Shown here: positions 7,941-16,099 of the stretch, piece after piece
Layout: the number at the start of each line of letters is the position of its first letter
Numbering within the stretch: the stretch's first letter is position 1
Assembly: GCA_964526965.1 (NCBI GenBank)
Contig: CAZGML010000035.1
Location: forward strand, 1-27,602
Origin: UBA6265 sp964526965
GTDB taxonomy: Bacteria; Chloroflexota; Chloroflexia; Thermomicrobiales; UBA6265
DNA length: 27,602 bases
Direction of reading: 5' to 3'
Made by a program: the position numbers and the translations under genes
Notes under the pieces: generated by a model
The model's input: the letters and a program-made list of their open reading frames with translations, nothing else
What the model was told of the DNA's origin: nothing
Database searches by the model: none

Positions 7941-8792
7941 ATGAGCACCGTCCATACCGAACCGTCTGATCTTTACGATCGCCTTCGTTCCGCGAAAGGA
8001 TTCGTGTTCGATATGGACGGTGTCGTCTATCTCGGCTCCCGGCTACTTCCCGGTGTGACTGACTTCTTCAACACCCTGCGTTTGCGGGATGTACCTTTCG
8101 TGCTCGGCACGAACAACTCCACCGCCACGCAACGCACGTTCGTTGAACGCCTGAAAGTCCTCGGCGTTCACGTTGAAGAGCAAGAGATTCAAACCTCCAC
8201 AACGGTAACGCGTGATGTGCTCACAGACGATCCGGAAATCCCCGACGATGCGCTCATTCTATGCGTAGGGCAAAGCTCTATCCCGGAAATCCTGCAGAAA
8301 GGCACCAGTTTCCGGATCCTGCCTGAGGATGATCCGGTTCATGACGTCAACGTGGTAGTGGCTGGTCTCGACTTCGATTTCAACTACCGCAAGATGGCAC
8401 GGGCTGTAGAAGCCATTGAGCATGGCGCGCGATTTATCGCAACCAATGCTGATGATCGCTTGCCGAACGAAACCGGCTACCAGCCGGGCGCAGGAGCGTG
8501 TATCGCGGGAATCGCAGTGGCGAGCCGGGTACAGCCAACGATCGTAGGCAAACCGGAGCCGCTCATGATGCAAAAGGCGGCCAAACACCTCGAGCTGGAG
8601 CCCTCGGATGTTGTGATGGTGGGAGATCGCCTCGACACCGACATCCTCGCCGCGCAGCGCGCGGGCATGATGACAGCCCTTGTGCTGACCGGCCTGACTG
8701 ATCGGCTGATGGTGGCAGAATCTCGGATTCTGCCTGATTACATCTTCGCCGACCTACCGGCCCTCATGCAGGCATATACCGGTCACGATTAG
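7941..8792 (+). CDS. HAD superfamily phosphatase, subfamily IIA (NagD / 4-nitrophenylphosphatase-like)
   Basis: A 283-aa HAD-IIA hydrolase that removes phosphate from small sugar or nucleotide phosphates through an aspartyl-phosphate intermediate. Motif I is Asp24-Met-Asp26 (FDMDGVVY), motif II is in LGTNNSTAT (about residues 55-63), Lys204 is in IVGKPEP, and motif IV is VMVGDRLDTDI with Asp229 and Asp234. The C2 cap between motifs II and III spans roughly residues 70-200 and includes ATNADDRLPNETG. The protein has the normal length for NagD-like enzymes; the physiological substrate is unknown. GGAG lies 8 bases before ATG 7941. It ends 49 bases before the tRNA-Asp on the opposite strand, and the hairpin between them may stop transcripts from both sides. 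Confidence 0.94.
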   Translation: MSTVHTEPSDLYDRLRSAKGFVFDMDGVVYLGSRLLPGVTDFFNTLRLRDVPFVLGTNNSTATQRTFVERLKVLGVHVEEQEIQTSTTVTRDVLTDDPEIPDDALILCVGQSSIPEILQKGTSFRILPEDDPVHDVNVVVAGLDFDFNYRKMARAVEAIEHGARFIATNADDRLPNETGYQPGAGACIAGIAVASRVQPTIVGKPEPLMMQKAAKHLELEPSDVVMVGDRLDTDILAAQRAGMMTALVLTGLTDRLMVAESRILPDYIFADLPALMQAYTGHD

Positions 8793-8802
8793 TCGAGTTC
8801 AA

Positions 8803-8834
8803 AACAAACGACCCGAGGCATGTGCCTCGGGTCG
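8803..8834 (-). terminator. Intrinsic terminator of tRNA-Asp
   Basis: CGACCCGAGGCA (8809-8820) and TGCCTCGGGTCG (8823-8834) form a stem of about 11-12 bp around a tiny loop. Read on the minus strand it is followed by TTTGTTTT, placing it just downstream of tRNA-Asp. On the plus strand the tail (ATCTCTTT) is poorer, so stopping the HAD transcript is possible but less certain. Confidence 0.85.
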
Positions 8835-8841
8835 ATCTCTT

Positions 8842-8918
8842 TGGCGGAAGCGACGGGATTCGAACCCGCGATCTCAGCCTTGACAGGGCTGCATGTTAGG
8901 CCACTACACCACGCCTCC
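8842..8918 (-). tRNA. tRNA-Asp (anticodon GTC), CCA encoded
   Basis: Folds into a full cloverleaf. The acceptor stem GGAGGCG/CGCTTCC has one G-T pair. The D arm is GTGT/ACAT, the anticodon stem CAGCC/GGCTG with loop CTGTCAA (anticodon GTC), and the T arm GCGGG TTCGAAT CCCGT. The discriminator is G73 (8845), as expected for Asp, followed by an encoded CCA (8842-8844). It has a sigma-70-like promoter immediately upstream and a strong hairpin terminator downstream, so it is its own transcription unit. Confidence 0.97.
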
Positions 8919-8929
8919 AACTGCCGGTA

Positions 8930-8959
8930 AATATAGCATCGAAACATTCGCAACGTCAA
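8930..8959 (-). promoter_or_regulatory. Promoter of tRNA-Asp
   Basis: On the minus strand: TTGACG (8959-8954), an 18-bp spacer, TATATT (8935-8930). Both boxes are one or two bases from the sigma-70 consensus, and the -10 ends 11 bases before the mature tRNA 5' end. It lies just past the end of the glycan cluster, so the tRNA need not rely on read-through. Confidence 0.75.
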
Positions 8960-8990
8960 GGAATGCGGCCCGGTTCTCACGGCCACGCTA

Positions 8991-9209
8991 TTAACGCACG
9001 GCCACCATCACAACAACCCAGATCACGAACAAAATGATGTTCAGCAAAGCAAAGCCGAGTCCGATATAAAGCAGGCGAACGCGGGGAGACGGCGGCCAAA
9101 GTTCGCTCATGGAGATTTTGGGCAGCGGCTCAGGCTTCTCGTTCGATCCTTCTACTTCTTGCTTATCCTTTTTATTGCGTCGTAAACCGTAGATGTCGAG
9201 GAGTCCCAT
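8991..9209 (-). CDS. Small membrane protein of unknown function at the end of the glycan operon
   Basis: A 72-aa protein that I do not recognise. Residues 1-33 are polar and charged (DIYGLRRNKKDKQEVEGSNE), then a Pro-rich stretch (LWPPSPRVR), then one hydrophobic helix of about 25 residues at the C-terminus (LLYIGLGFALLNIILFVIWVVVMVAVR shortened by its ends). That layout predicts a tail-anchored protein with the N-terminus in the cytoplasm. The start ATG 9209 lies inside the last 58 bases of the glycosyltransferase gene in another frame, with AAGG about 10 bases upstream. An internal ATG at 9110 would avoid the overlap but has no good ribosome site and would keep only the helix. The overlapping arrangement matches the rest of the operon, which supports it being real. 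Confidence 0.68.
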   Translation of the reverse strand: MGLLDIYGLRRNKKDKQEVEGSNEKPEPLPKISMSELWPPSPRVRLLYIGLGFALLNIILFVIWVVVMVAVR

Positions 9210-10276
9210 GAAAACTGCCTTGTCCAGGTGATTCGTGCGTTGCGCATACCATTGTCGATGCTTGTATTCGCCAGATCTCGCAAATGAGATGCAAGTCCAT
9301 CAGCATCTTGGGGATCAACGTAAATCGCGTGATCGCCCCCTACTTCCATCAATGCTGGCGCTGTGCTGGTGATGACGGGAACGCCGGTTGCCATTGCTTC
9401 CGCAACCGGGAGACCGAACCCTTCCGTCCACGAAGGATAGACCATCGCCTGACTTGAAGCGACGATCGAAGGCAGTTGGTGATCGGAGATATCATCCCGA
9501 TGGATAACCAGTCCACGCCGTTGCAATTCCGCAATTGTCTCCATTACCGATTGGTGACCCCAGCCTGGCCGACCAATGATCACCAGCGGCACAGAGCTAC
9601 CTACTCCGGAGTGCTCAATCGCATTCAGGACGAGTTCGTGGTTCTTGCGCGGCTCAATCGTTCCCAACATCACGAAATAGCGACTGGGGAGGCCATATTG
9701 CTGTTTCTGCTCGGCAGTCAATGGTTCGACATCGTAGAACGCATCATCTACTGCGTTGCGTGCTAAAACTATCTTCTCGTCTGCAACACCGTAATAGCGC
9801 TGGACATCGTCTGCAGTGGCACGCGAAACCACAGCCACGAGGTCCGCGGATTCAACCTGTCGCGGCACGACGGATTCCAGGTAGCGTCGTAAAGCGTCCG
9901 TGGTGTGATCTGGATGGGTGAGAAATGCGAGGTCGTGCACAGTGATCATTCGAGGTACCCGCCACATCGGCGGCGCGGTAAAGTCCGGCGAATACACTAC
10001 GTCTGCTGACCCGGCAAAGAGCCTGGCGTCAATTGGTGCCCGCACGCGGAACCACAAGCGATCAGCGTTGCGCCGACTAAACGGAAGTGTTCTTGGCTTC
10101 GCGTTCGGCCACGAGCTGGCGTCAAACCTGGTGATAGCGCGGTCCTCCGGAGCTCGCAGCAGCCTGAACTCATCATCGGCCGCCATCGGGATCAGGCGCT
10201 GCAGGATATTGCGGCTGTATCGCCCGATACCCGCTCCCTGGTTGTATGCCGCGCTTGCTTCAACCAGTACTTTCAT
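9152..10276 (-). CDS. Glycosyltransferase family 4 (GT-B, retaining)
   Basis: A 374-aa cytoplasmic or membrane-associated GT4 enzyme that moves a sugar from a nucleotide-sugar donor to a growing glycan; donor and acceptor are unknown. The N-terminal acceptor domain has the GAGIGRYSRNIL loop (residues 14-24) and VHDLAFL (113-119). The C-terminal donor domain begins near LGTIEPRKNH (204-213), with the donor-phosphate-binding Arg210/Lys211. It carries the family E-x7-E motif, Glu285 and Glu293, in EGFGLPVAEAMATG. ATG 10276 overlaps the end of the flippase-like gene by 17 bases, and its own end overlaps the small membrane protein. It is the only sugar transferase in the cluster. Confidence 0.94.
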   Translation of the reverse strand: MKVLVEASAAYNQGAGIGRYSRNILQRLIPMAADDEFRLLRAPEDRAITRFDASSWPNAKPRTLPFSRRNADRLWFRVRAPIDARLFAGSADVVYSPDFTAPPMWRVPRMITVHDLAFLTHPDHTTDALRRYLESVVPRQVESADLVAVVSRATADDVQRYYGVADEKIVLARNAVDDAFYDVEPLTAEQKQQYGLPSRYFVMLGTIEPRKNHELVLNAIEHSGVGSSVPLVIIGRPGWGHQSVMETIAELQRRGLVIHRDDISDHQLPSIVASSQAMVYPSWTEGFGLPVAEAMATGVPVITSTAPALMEVGGDHAIYVDPQDADGLASHLRDLANTSIDNGMRNARITWTRQFSWDSSTSTVYDAIKRISKK

Positions 10277-11333
10277 CGCCTGGCCGCAGATCCTTTCTCA
10301 GCACCCACAGGTACACAATGCCGCCAATGATCAGGAGGCTGCCATAGGTGACCAGTCGATCCAGCAACGCGATAGCTGCCGCAGTAGAGCTGGCTACGCC
10401 TATGCTGGTGAGTGCCCAGATCATGATACCTTCAACGAATCCCAAACCCGCCGGGGTTATCGGAATTGTGCTCACCAGAGCGCTCAGGAGAGCAACCATG
10501 ATTGCTGCGTGATACGGAATATGCTCACCAAGCGAGAGTGCAACGAACAACACGCGTAGACCATCGCAGAGCCACAGGAGGATCGAAACCCCTACCGGTC
10601 TCACCGGTTGACCAAGTGAATCAAAGAGGCCATCGCGCACTCGCTGGTAGTGTTGAACAATGCGTGCCGGCATCAGGTTTTCAATGCGCTGCCGCACCAA
10701 CCACAGCACGGAAACTCCCACAATAACCAGCAGAACAACCCCGCCACCTGCCAGAAACGCCTGCTGTGCCTGGTCTGGTGTTTGCGTTCCATACACAACC
10801 GCCCCGGCAAGGAGCAGCATCCCTACGAGCACGATCAGGTCAATAAGACGCTCGGCCAGCATGGTTCCAAGCGAAATACCGAACGATGCATTGGCGCGAC
10901 GTTTCATCAAGTAACAGCGGTAGGCATCACCCATCCGCGCTGGCAGCACCGAATTCGCGAACCAGGAGAGGGTCATAATCTGGAACATGCCGCTGAGGGT
11001 CGGCATGGGATGACCGGTGGATTCGCTGATCCCGGCAGAACCAAGCATTCCCTTCCAGCGCCAGCCCCGCAGCACAAACGTCACGTAGTACATGAAGAGC
11101 GCCGCAGCGAAGTACCAGTAATTCGCACGCCGAATTTGTCGCAACGACTCGTCGAAATCGATATCGGTACGACTAATCACCAGGTAGAGAACGATGAGCG
11201 CAAAGGCGAACGAGATGATCGTCCGCGGTGTAAAGAGCGAACTTTCCAATCCGCGTGGCGCCTGCTCGCCGTTTGTGTCTGACGAAGCTTCTTGCGGAGT
11301 CGCTTTGTGCTCGTGGTTGTTTACTGAGGGCAC
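10260..11333 (-). CDS. Flippase-like / lysylphosphatidylglycerol synthase TM-region family membrane protein
   Basis: A 357-aa polytopic protein of the UPF0104 family (Pfam LPG_synthase_TM), the same fold as the membrane half of MprF. Family members are tied to flipping or handling of lipids; there is no attached synthase domain here. The first ~35 residues are polar and the rest has about eight hydrophobic helices. Family marks include the FVLRGWRWKGML loop, WFANSVLPARMGDAYRCYLMKRR (trimmed: SVLPARMGDAYRCYL) near the middle, and ITPAGLGFVEG in the C-terminal third. The start is GTG 11333, preceded by GGAGG 7 bases upstream, overlapping the preceding gene by 13 bases. Position between ligase-like and transferase genes suggests it moves or organises a lipid-linked glycan, which is inference. 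Confidence 0.9.
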   Translation of the reverse strand: MPSVNNHEHKATPQEASSDTNGEQAPRGLESSLFTPRTIISFAFALIVLYLVISRTDIDFDESLRQIRRANYWYFAAALFMYYVTFVLRGWRWKGMLGSAGISESTGHPMPTLSGMFQIMTLSWFANSVLPARMGDAYRCYLMKRRANASFGISLGTMLAERLIDLIVLVGMLLLAGAVVYGTQTPDQAQQAFLAGGGVVLLVIVGVSVLWLVRQRIENLMPARIVQHYQRVRDGLFDSLGQPVRPVGVSILLWLCDGLRVLFVALSLGEHIPYHAAIMVALLSALVSTIPITPAGLGFVEGIMIWALTSIGVASSTAAAIALLDRLVTYGSLLIIGGIVYLWVLRKDLRPGDESTG

Positions 11334-12775
11334 GGCGCGACCTCCGGACGGGTAGAAGATTCCGCCTGCAACGGTTCCGATTGGTATCGAGTCAATGGCT
11401 CTGGCGCCAGGTTAAGCGCGATTGCGGTGAGCACCGAGAGCTGCAGGCCCAGGCTCAACACGTTCAGGTAGTCGACCAGACTGTGGAGTGTATATGCTGC
11501 AAAAACAGCCAGCACCCCCGTGAGCAGCCAGTACCTGTGGCGATCCTTGACTCGGCGACGGGCTGTAATCACGCTCCAGACGCTGGCCGCAAACCAGGCG
11601 GCGTAGCCGATGATTCCCCAGATACCTGCCTGGGCTCCCATTTGCAACCAAACATTGTGAGCCTGCCCGCGCGGAAACCTGTCGATCCAACTGGGGACAT
11701 ACTCGCGATAGTTCTCATCAAACTCTCCAGCGCCGATACCGGTGAGGGGATTCTCGGCGATCATTATCCGCGCAGTGGACCACAAGGCCCCACGGCCCGC
11801 TCCAACATCGTAAGAGGAGCGATTCACTTCGATTACATCCGGACTCGCTTCCTCCTGCAATTCCAGAAACCGGGATAGCTGGGACTGGCCTGGCGCCGTG
11901 AGAAGGAATCCCCCGATCAACAGCACCGCGGCGACAGCACTGATGATCCTTGCCCGGTTTGGCAACAGCCACCACAACAGAATGCATGCACCGAAGAACC
12001 CAACGTATCCACCACGGGATTGTGTGAGCAGCAGCACTGCGATCCCAATGAGAGAAACGCCAATCAAAAGCCACTTCTCGAAATAGGAGAATTTGAACTC
12101 GCCTTTCACAAACCAGGCTATCGGGATACAGGCCAGCAAAATTGGCACCGTCATTTCCAGATACGCAGCCAGGGTGTTGGGGGTGCCAAATGTTGCGTAC
12201 ACACGTAATGCGCCACCCACAAGGAAGTGACCGGGCGCTGATTCCGCCACCATTTGCCACGCACTCAAGATCGACACGCCTGTAACTCCGGCGAGCATGG
12301 CCCAAATGACGGGGCGAATATCCCGCCATTCATGAATCACCGACCGGCAAATGACGTAGAACACACCCGCCACAGCCCAGCGATACGATTCCTGGAACCA
12401 CAACGTAGGATCGTCAACGGCGATGAAGCTGATCGCATAGGCCGCGAGCACCAACAGGAATCCGACGACAATTGAATCCAGCCAGATGCGTCGTCGCCAG
12501 AAAATTACGCCCCACCCGGCGATAAGCCCGAAGAGCAGCAGCTGTGTCACCGTAAGCTCGCCACGGACAAATGGCAGCATGAACTCCGACTGCACAGGAA
12601 TACTGAGAACGACCGCAGCAGCAACTGAGGGCGGATGAATCAGCGCGAGCAGCGCGACCGCCCCCAATGCAAACGCCGTTATGAGCCAGTGAACCCCGAC
12701 CATTGCAAGCAGTGTGAGGGCCGCAGCAGCGACGCCGACCATGATTGCCGGCAGGTTTCTCAGGGTGCTCATCAT
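11321..12775 (-). CDS. O-antigen ligase / polymerase-like membrane protein (Wzy_C), copy 1
   Basis: A 484-aa polytopic protein with about 11-12 hydrophobic helices and the Wzy_C pattern. The family joins lipid-linked glycans to each other, to lipid A, or to proteins on the outer face of the membrane. Key marks: LTQSRGGYVGF with Arg254, then a large outward loop of about residues 295-375 holding NPLTGIGAGEFDENY and the catalytic-type Ala-His373-Asn374. It starts with ATG-ATG at 12775, overlapping the preceding paralogue's stop in ATGA. Sequence alone does not say whether it polymerises, ligates to lipid, or glycosylates protein. Confidence 0.9.
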   Translation of the reverse strand: MMSTLRNLPAIMVGVAAAALTLLAMVGVHWLITAFALGAVALLALIHPPSVAAAVVLSIPVQSEFMLPFVRGELTVTQLLLFGLIAGWGVIFWRRRIWLDSIVVGFLLVLAAYAISFIAVDDPTLWFQESYRWAVAGVFYVICRSVIHEWRDIRPVIWAMLAGVTGVSILSAWQMVAESAPGHFLVGGALRVYATFGTPNTLAAYLEMTVPILLACIPIAWFVKGEFKFSYFEKWLLIGVSLIGIAVLLLTQSRGGYVGFFGACILLWWLLPNRARIISAVAAVLLIGGFLLTAPGQSQLSRFLELQEEASPDVIEVNRSSYDVGAGRGALWSTARIMIAENPLTGIGAGEFDENYREYVPSWIDRFPRGQAHNVWLQMGAQAGIWGIIGYAAWFAASVWSVITARRRVKDRHRYWLLTGVLAVFAAYTLHSLVDYLNVLSLGLQLSVLTAIALNLAPEPLTRYQSEPLQAESSTRPEVAPCPQ

Positions 12776-14220
12776 TGCGACTGACCTTGCCAGGTGGGCC
12801 AGGTAGGATTCTCGGGCTCGATCGGAGGCGCAGCATTGTCGTACCGCTCGTCAGACACGGCCTCTACCTCGTCCTCTGGCACCGTGATCAGCACTGCGAC
12901 AAAGAAAAAGCTGATCGTTGCGAGGTCCGGCAGGAAGAACCCGTTATCCAGCATGGAATGCACCAGGCCACCGAACAACGCTGCGATTGCACCAATTGCA
13001 AAGGCGTCGCGTCGTATCCAGTAGGTCTTTGTCTGAATCCACCACACCAAGCCGACAACAAGCGTGATGAACGATGCGAGGCCCAGTGCTCCAAGCCGAA
13101 GCCAGGTATCCAAAATGATGTTATGCGGGTGCGATGTATATCGCTCCGGCCAACCGGCGGGTTCTACAAACCTGCGGTGATACTGGTACAGGAACTGATC
13201 TGGCCCAACTCCGAAAATGGGGTGCTCGCGAATCATTTCGATAGACGATCGCCAGATAGAGAATCGCGTCGGCTCCGAGCCGTCACCACCAACGTCTAGC
13301 AAGCGATCCGGGAAGAGCAACAGGCCAATGGCACCAACGACGACCCCGGCAGCCATCAGACCAAGCAACCATCGCCACGCCCCGATGAAGATAAGCACGA
13401 CGGCGAGCCCGACGATCACACCCAGAAGTGCTCCGCGAGAGAATGTGAGCAGCAATCCGGCAGCCTGAGCCGCTGCGAGAATCCATAAGGGAATCCAACG
13501 CGGGCGAATGATGGCCACACCAACGGTAAACAGCAGCGTTCTCTCCAGGAAGATAGCGAGGTTGTTTGGATGCGAGTAAAGAGCGGTTGCACGTGTCACG
13601 TTGCTGGCCTGCACTCCGCCCGTCTCCATTAGTACCTGGGCAATGCCGTACCCGGCGATAACAGAACCGGTGAGGATCAGCACAGTACCAACCCAGCTCC
13701 TATACAGCGGTCGGCGAAGTACGAGTCTGGCGGCCACGAGGAACAGGATCGGCTCCACGATCACCGTCCGTACCTCCCGCAGGGATTCCGTCATGTGATC
13801 AGGCGACGCGAGATTTAAGAGCGAAACCACTGTGGCGGAGATTAACATCAGCACTGGAACCACAACTTGCGCGGGCGTAAAAATATCGCCCAGTTGTTTC
13901 CACCCGCTTCGCAATGCCAACAGAAGTTGGTTGATCGCAATACCTACCGTGCTCGTGAGAATCGCCAACTCAAGGAGTGTGAATTCGCCGCGTGGCATTG
14001 GGTTGAGATGGTGCATTGTCGGGAGCGCCATTATCACCGCGGCCAGGCCTGCGGCAGGGGAAATTGCGCTGATTGCAACGGCTGCGACAACCAGGGCCAG
14101 CCCGGCCACCAACTGCGCGCCTACCTCTTGCCATACCAGCAGACCAATCACCAGCATGAACAACGTGCAGGTGATGGCGATCAACATTGGAAATCGTTCG
14201 CTGGATCGTTGCGAGGTCAT
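12772..14220 (-). CDS. O-antigen ligase / polymerase-like membrane protein (Wzy_C), copy 2
   Basis: A 482-aa polytopic paralogue of the next gene, with the same architecture: ~11-12 hydrophobic helices, LTFSRGALLGV with Arg262, and a long loop (about residues 305-368) with EHPIFGVGPDQFLYQYHRRF and the catalytic-type His364-Pro-His366-Asn367. Side by side the two differ widely outside these motifs, so this is not a recent duplication. The charged C-terminal tail ends in Trp/Pro-rich sequence. ATG 14220 overlaps the stop of the glycosidase-like gene as ATGA. Two such proteins in tandem suggest a polymerase plus a ligase, or two acceptors. Confidence 0.9.
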   Translation of the reverse strand: MTSQRSSERFPMLIAITCTLFMLVIGLLVWQEVGAQLVAGLALVVAAVAISAISPAAGLAAVIMALPTMHHLNPMPRGEFTLLELAILTSTVGIAINQLLLALRSGWKQLGDIFTPAQVVVPVLMLISATVVSLLNLASPDHMTESLREVRTVIVEPILFLVAARLVLRRPLYRSWVGTVLILTGSVIAGYGIAQVLMETGGVQASNVTRATALYSHPNNLAIFLERTLLFTVGVAIIRPRWIPLWILAAAQAAGLLLTFSRGALLGVIVGLAVVLIFIGAWRWLLGLMAAGVVVGAIGLLLFPDRLLDVGGDGSEPTRFSIWRSSIEMIREHPIFGVGPDQFLYQYHRRFVEPAGWPERYTSHPHNIILDTWLRLGALGLASFITLVVGLVWWIQTKTYWIRRDAFAIGAIAALFGGLVHSMLDNGFFLPDLATISFFFVAVLITVPEDEVEAVSDERYDNAAPPIEPENPTWPTWQGQSQ

Positions 14221-16088
14221 CGATACCGCTCCGGAACCCAGTCAGGCATGCGAGGCAACTCGGGCGAGTGCACGTTCTCCCATCGGGTGAGGTGCCCCGC
14301 TCGAATGGCGACAAGATAAATAAACGAGCGCAAACCTATCAGTAAAACCAGCACACCAGAGGCTGTAACCATGATGATGGGCCAGATAAACGGAGGCTGA
14401 CGCTCGACAACCATTCCGCCAAGTGTAAGCTGTCCCGGCTCAACCAGGGTAATTGTTACCAGGTGGATTTCATCTTCCAGATTGGAGAATAAACGCCGGG
14501 GCAAATCGTTTGTGGCGAATTGATCGAAGTAGCTCCACCGGCCGTCCGGGCCATCCCCTTCCATCAGTTCACCATCTAATTCGATTCGCACGTCGCCAGA
14601 CAACGGACCAGTGCGAATATAGGCGATGAGCCCGGTGCCCTGAAACTCAAACGTCACGCTGGCGCCGGTCTGTCCGGTTGTGCGGAAGGTACGCCCCTCG
14701 AGGTGCTGATCCGCCCAATTGCCGGAATATTCGAGTGAATCCGCGTCCATCGGCGTAAAGCCCGTATTCGCAATATCCGAGCGTCGGATGAGCGCAGGGT
14801 CATTGAGGCGGCGGAACAGCGGCGTCGGACGTCCCTCTGGTGCAGTTGCGTAGGATGCTTCCGGGTCGCCGGGCAGAGTGGTGAATTTCCATTGCACCAT
14901 CAACCCCATCCATGGCCATTCACTCCATGCTCGCTCAAGTCCACGCACCACATACTCGGCTTGTTGCTCACGGGTCACATCGTCGCCATCGGCACTCCAG
15001 CCAAACGTAGTAGCCCATACGGGGGTTTCGGCGTCGTCGTTTTCAACCATGAGTTCGCGAAAGAGGATCGCCCTGGAGAAGTTAAGTTTGTCCTCCTCCA
15101 CGCTGCGGTCATCTGGCGAAGATTGCCCTCCATCCAGGCGAATGGCAACCAGGTCAAAGATGTCAATTGTACCCGCGTCATACAGGCTCTGGACAAAATC
15201 CAGATCACCCATCCCCTCGGGCACATCGGATTCCATCGCGAGCTCTGGCAGAACTATTTGAACCTCGGCATTTCCTGAACGTGCAGCGTAGAACAATGCG
15301 GAGAGATACGGCCGGAAGCTCTCACCAGTAGCCGGAATTCCTCCCCACTGGCTGGCCAGGTTGGGCATGTGCCAGAATTGTACGAATCGGATCGTGTCAG
15401 CATAGTGCGAAGTGAGTTCCTCCGCGAATGGCGCCAACATTTGCGGATCCGCAGGCGGTTGAGCGCTGCTGGGAAGCGCATTGCCTGACCAGCTCCATTC
15501 TGGTGAATCGGTAAAGACAGCGATCACCCCAATGTCGTTCTCATTGAGCGCATTAAAGATGGGATCGTATTCCGACCAGTCGAATTCGCCTTGCGTCGTT
15601 TCGACGTCCGCCCAACTAACCTCATGTCGAACAAAGCCGTAGCCAGACGATGCGAGGGTCTCCGCCACGCTTTCGATTTGCTCTTGCGAAAGGCCTCGCA
15701 TGTCCACGTTGGTGGAAAGCTCACGTCCGCTCGGCTGCACCACGTACGGCATAACCGCACCACTCTCGACACCGCGGTGCAGGTACATGTCTGTAACTGC
15801 CGCGAGGGTGATCATCACAATGGCCAGCACAATCAGCACGCCAGATTCGATCAGGTGCGCGAGGTCACGCCGGTTTTGCCGTAATTGGCGGAATCGCACG
15901 ATAATGCCGGCGACCCAATAGGCAGCCGTGACAGCAAAGCCCACGGGCCGAGGTCGCCTGGTACGTTCTCGTTGGGAGTTGTCTACCTCTTCGGGCTCGA
16001 GAGGATACTGTCTCACAGGTCTGCCACTTTCACAGGCACCACAATAAGCCCCAGCCGGGCAATGCTCCAGAGAGTATAAAGGAACCAT
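14217..16088 (-). CDS. Membrane-anchored glycoside hydrolase-like protein (GH39/GH5-like barrel, catalytic Glu missing)
   Basis: A 623-aa protein with a basic N-terminus, a hydrophobic segment at about 50-64 and a clear TM helix at about 81-99. A barrel-like domain follows at about 125-430: SGYGFVRHEVSWADVETTQGE (trimmed: VRHEVSWADVETTQG), the strand IGVIAVFTDSPEW, and FWHMPNL at 238-244. At about 450-560 there is a beta-sandwich resembling a carbohydrate-binding domain (SVTFEFQGTGLIAYIRTG), then a second TM helix near 568-595 and a basic tail. In GH39/GH5 enzymes the sites read W-N-E-P-N and T-E-F-G-W; here they read W-H-M241-P-N and T-T361-F-G-W, so both catalytic glutamates are absent. It probably binds rather than cleaves glycan. 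ATG 16088 heads the six-gene operon; its SD is weak, so the start may be further in. Confidence 0.75.
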   Translation of the reverse strand: MVPLYSLEHCPAGAYCGACESGRPVRQYPLEPEEVDNSQRERTRRPRPVGFAVTAAYWVAGIIVRFRQLRQNRRDLAHLIESGVLIVLAIVMITLAAVTDMYLHRGVESGAVMPYVVQPSGRELSTNVDMRGLSQEQIESVAETLASSGYGFVRHEVSWADVETTQGEFDWSEYDPIFNALNENDIGVIAVFTDSPEWSWSGNALPSSAQPPADPQMLAPFAEELTSHYADTIRFVQFWHMPNLASQWGGIPATGESFRPYLSALFYAARSGNAEVQIVLPELAMESDVPEGMGDLDFVQSLYDAGTIDIFDLVAIRLDGGQSSPDDRSVEEDKLNFSRAILFRELMVENDDAETPVWATTFGWSADGDDVTREQQAEYVVRGLERAWSEWPWMGLMVQWKFTTLPGDPEASYATAPEGRPTPLFRRLNDPALIRRSDIANTGFTPMDADSLEYSGNWADQHLEGRTFRTTGQTGASVTFEFQGTGLIAYIRTGPLSGDVRIELDGELMEGDGPDGRWSYFDQFATNDLPRRLFSNLEDEIHLVTITLVEPGQLTLGGMVVERQPPFIWPIIMVTASGVLVLLIGLRSFIYLVAIRAGHLTRWENVHSPELPRMPDWVPERYR

Positions 16089-16099
16089 TGAGAGGTTCC
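16081..16099. promoter_or_regulatory. Inverted repeat GGAACC-N7-GGTTCC over the S9 promoter -35 and the glycosidase-like start codon
   Basis: GGAACC (16081-16086) and GGTTCC (16094-16099) are perfect 6-bp arms around ATTGAGA. The site covers the -35 box proposed for the S9 gene and, on the other strand, the ATG at 16088 of the glycosidase-like gene. A protein bound here could control both divergent operons. In the minus-strand mRNA the same bases would put the AUG in or beside a small hairpin loop. Six-base arms can occur by chance. Confidence 0.4.

Noticed and set aside
8789..8986. 65-codon open frame on the minus strand over tRNA-Asp
   Set aside because: It translates the tRNA, its promoter and terminator; the RNA features explain this stretch.
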